Shown here: positions 14,934-16,622 of the stretch, in pieces
How the letters are laid out: every line of letters begins with the position of its first letter
Position numbering within the stretch: the stretch's first letter is position 1
Assembly (NCBI GenBank): GCA_900546105.1
Contig: URBP01000048.1
Span: 1-16,622 of the forward strand
Length of the DNA stretch: 16,622 bases
Reading direction: 5' to 3'
DNA from: an uncultured Collinsella sp.
GTDB lineage: Bacteria > Actinomycetota > Coriobacteriia > Coriobacteriales > Coriobacteriaceae
Notes under the pieces: model-generated
Told to the model about the DNA's origin: nothing
The model's input: only the letters and a program-made list of their open reading frames with translations
Database searches by the model: none
Translations under genes and position numbers: made by a program

Positions 14934-16277
14934 TTAGAACTCGAGCTGCTCCAGGCGATCGAAGACCGTGTCGATGCGGGTGAGGAAGTCCCACGGATCG
15001 AAGATCTCGTCGAGCTTCTCCTGGCTGACGGTGCAGCGCGGATCGGCCTCGAGACGCTCCTTAAAGGTGGGGCCGGAGACACAATCCTGCACCTCGTGCC
15101 AGGTAGCCATGGCGTTTTCCTGCACGATAGCATAGGCATCCTCGCGGGTGATGCCCGTATCGACGAGGGCCAGCAGGACCTTGGAGGAGAAGATGAGGCC
15201 GCGAGTCTTGTTGAGGTTGGCCATCATGCGAGCCGGATACAGCTGCAAGCCGTCGATAACACGAATGAGGCACTGGAACATATGGTCAAGAGCGATGAAG
15301 CTATCTGCCTGGGCGACGCGCTCGGCAGAGGAGTGCGAAATGTCGCGCTCGTGCCACAGGGCGACGTTGTCAAAGGCGACCTGGGCGTTGGACTTCACGA
15401 CGCGCGACAGGCCGCAGACCTTCTCCATGGTGATGGGGTTGCGCTTGTGCGGCATGGCGGAGCTGCCCTTTTGGCCCTTGCGGAAGGGCTCCTCGGCCTC
15501 GAGCGTATCGGTCTTCTGCAGGTTGCGGACCTCGGTCGCGATGCGCTCGCAGGTGGCCGCCGTAGTGGCAAGCACGCCGGCAAGGTAGGCATGGTGATCG
15601 CGGCTGATGACCTGCGTGGACAGCGGATCGTGGACCAGGCCCAAGTGCTCGCAAACGTACTCCTCGACGAACGGCTCGATGGAGCTGTAGGTGCCGACGG
15701 CACCGGAGATGGCACCGAAGGCAACATTCTTGCGAGCGTCCTCAAGACGATCGAGATCGCGCTTGAGCTCCCACGCCCAAGAGCCGAACTTCATACCGAA
15801 GGTCATCGGCTCGGCATGAATGCCGTGGGTGCGGCCGGCGCAGAGCGTATTGCGCTCCTCGAAGGCGCGGCGCTTGCAGATCACGCCGAGCTTCTTGACG
15901 TCCTCGATAATCAGGTCACACGCCTGAGTAAGCTGATAGCACAGAGCCGTATCACCCAGGTCGGAGCTGGTCATACCGTAGTGAACCCAGCGGCTAGGCT
16001 TGGGCTCGCCCTCGGGAACATCGGCGTCGATATATTCCTTCATGTTGGTCAGGAAGGCGATGACATCGTGGCGCGTGACCTCCTCGATCTCATCGACCTT
16101 TGCCTTCTCAAAGTTGGCGTGATCGCGGATCCACTGGGCCTCTTCTTTGGAAATACCGATCTTGCCGAGCTCCGCCTGAGCCTCGCAGGCCAGGACCTCA
16201 ATCTCCTGCCAAATGGCGTACTTGTTCTCGAGGGAGAAGATGTGTCCCATCTCCGGGCGGGTATAGCGATCGATCAT
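14934..16277 (-). CDS. purB: Adenylosuccinate lyase
   Basis: Cleaves SAICAR to AICAR plus fumarate, and adenylosuccinate to AMP plus fumarate; it acts as a cytosolic homotetramer. At 447 residues it is of normal length. The superfamily signature 'GSSAMPHKRNP' is at 271-281 (catalytic Ser loop), 'GRTHGIHAEP' at 148-157 carries catalytic His, and 'HYGMTSSD' is at 99-106. I start it at the ATG at 16277 with AGGAG about 6 nt upstream; a longer frame from a TTG at 16319 would begin at the predicted transcription start. Its last 14 codons are duplicated at 11169-11222. A 14-of-16-base palindrome centred on GATC (14922-14937) overlaps its stop codon. Confidence 0.97.
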   Translation of the reverse strand: MIDRYTRPEMGHIFSLENKYAIWQEIEVLACEAQAELGKIGISKEEAQWIRDHANFEKAKVDEIEEVTRHDVIAFLTNMKEYIDADVPEGEPKPSRWVHYGMTSSDLGDTALCYQLTQACDLIIEDVKKLGVICKRRAFEERNTLCAGRTHGIHAEPMTFGMKFGSWAWELKRDLDRLEDARKNVAFGAISGAVGTYSSIEPFVEEYVCEHLGLVHDPLSTQVISRDHHAYLAGVLATTAATCERIATEVRNLQKTDTLEAEEPFRKGQKGSSAMPHKRNPITMEKVCGLSRVVKSNAQVAFDNVALWHERDISHSSAERVAQADSFIALDHMFQCLIRVIDGLQLYPARMMANLNKTRGLIFSSKVLLALVDTGITREDAYAIVQENAMATWHEVQDCVSGPTFKERLEADPRCTVSQEKLDEIFDPWDFLTRIDTVFDRLEQLEF

Positions 16278-16321
16278 AGCGGCTCCTTTTTGGCTATTGG
16301 CACGTTGGTCGTAACCCAACC

Positions 16322-16327
16322 ATTGTA
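16322..16327 (-). promoter_or_regulatory. purB promoter, -10 element
   Basis: TACAAT on the minus strand, 45 nt upstream of the purB ATG. It is identical to the -10 of the tRNA-Lys promoter in this window. The -35 position 17 nt upstream reads CCCATA and is poor, so activity may depend on an activator, or the true -35 has different spacing. Confidence 0.45.
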
Positions 16328-16393
16328 CCGTGCGCGGGTGCGAGTATGGGCTGCAGGCATTAACCTAACATTTTGCCGCAAGAGCGGCCATGA

Positions 16394-16435
16394 GGACGTC
16401 CGCGTATTTGCTTTGCAAATCCGCACCGGCTGCGG
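16394..16435. repeat. Repeat copy C (first-hairpin part only)
   Basis: Forty of 42 bases match 16525-16566, 131 bases further on, in direct orientation. It contains the hairpin ATTTGC-TTT-GCAAAT (16406-16420) and the word CCGCACCGGCTGCGG. The second and third hairpins of the full element are missing. One of the two mismatches is in the hairpin loop, leaving the stem intact. Confidence 0.75.
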
Positions 16436-16524
16436 CGACACACCCGGACCTACGCCCATGCGCGGGCAAAATGGGTTGAATCCGACGCTCCCGAGGTCTC
16501 CCGTGCTCGGTGGAGCGGGCAACG

Positions 16525-16614
16525 GGACATCCGCGTATTTGCTTCGCAAATCCGCACCGGCTGCGGTCGCCTATCGGCGACCTTGCCTGCTCGCTATAAA
16601 CGCTTCGCGTTTAT
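16525..16614. repeat. Three-hairpin repeat, copy B
   Basis: Hairpins ATTTGC-TTC-GCAAAT (16537-16551), GGTCGCC-TATC-GGCGACC (16565-16582) and ATAAACGC-TTC-GCGTTTAT (16596-16614), separated by CCGCACCGGCTGC and CTTGCCTGCTCGCT spacers. Order, spacing and spacers match copy A near the tRNA, while the first two stems differ completely but still pair. It lies about 200 nt upstream of the purB promoter, at the window edge. Confidence 0.65.
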
Positions 16615-16622
16615 TTAACGCT

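Noticed and set aside
16274..16549. Minus-strand frame of 91 codons upstream of purB
   Set aside because: It covers the purB promoter, ribosome site and the hairpin repeats, and contains no recognisable domain.
16394..16566. Possible CRISPR-like repeat pair
   Set aside because: There are only two copies at 131-bp spacing, each with an internal hairpin element also found near the tRNA, and no cas genes.

Overview
The window looks like chromosome from a moderately GC-rich Gram-positive actinobacterium of the class Coriobacteriia, most likely a gut Collinsella or close relative. This rests on a TIGR03905-type TSCPD protein, a Tat-type lipoprotein, an LAXTG (class E sortase-type) surface anchor, Ig-like surface repeats and the codon bias. 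It is an inference from memory, not a database result. Every gene I support lies on the minus strand, so the window is read from high to low coordinates.

Right end (16622 to 14934): a hairpin-rich repeat zone, a purB promoter and purB (adenylosuccinate lyase). Next (14933 to 11169) comes an accessory cassette: the purB terminator, a promoter whose spacer contains a G9 homopolymer, and a 1133-codon LAXTG-anchored surface protein with tandem Ig-like (Big_2-type) domains. Right after that gene lies a second, partial copy of the 3' end of purB (39 of 40 bases identical) and then another terminator. The cassette therefore looks inserted at the purB 3' end, between direct repeats. Next (11063 to 8395) is a two-gene sensory unit: a membrane-anchored solute-binding-like protein overlapping by 4 nt a membrane GGDEF diguanylate cyclase.

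Middle (8281 to 3356): a TSCPD protein coupled by TAATG to a Tat lipoprotein; an OmpR-family response regulator and its histidine kinase; then purC followed directly by a small two-helix membrane protein of unknown function and a terminator.

Left end (2686 to 1): an M29-family aminopeptidase, then tRNA-Lys(UUU) with its own promoter overlapping the aminopeptidase stop codon. Beyond it are a 19-nt copy of the tRNA 3' end, a three-hairpin repeat and an AT-rich traX-like gene flanked by two similar terminator blocks, which suggests a second small accessory insertion.

The core genes are housekeeping (purine synthesis, peptide turnover, a tRNA, a two-component system). The most interesting parts are the surface-protein cassette with its possible phase-variable promoter and purB scar, the solute-binding/diguanylate cyclase pair, and a structured repeat whose hairpin positions are kept while their stem sequences differ.
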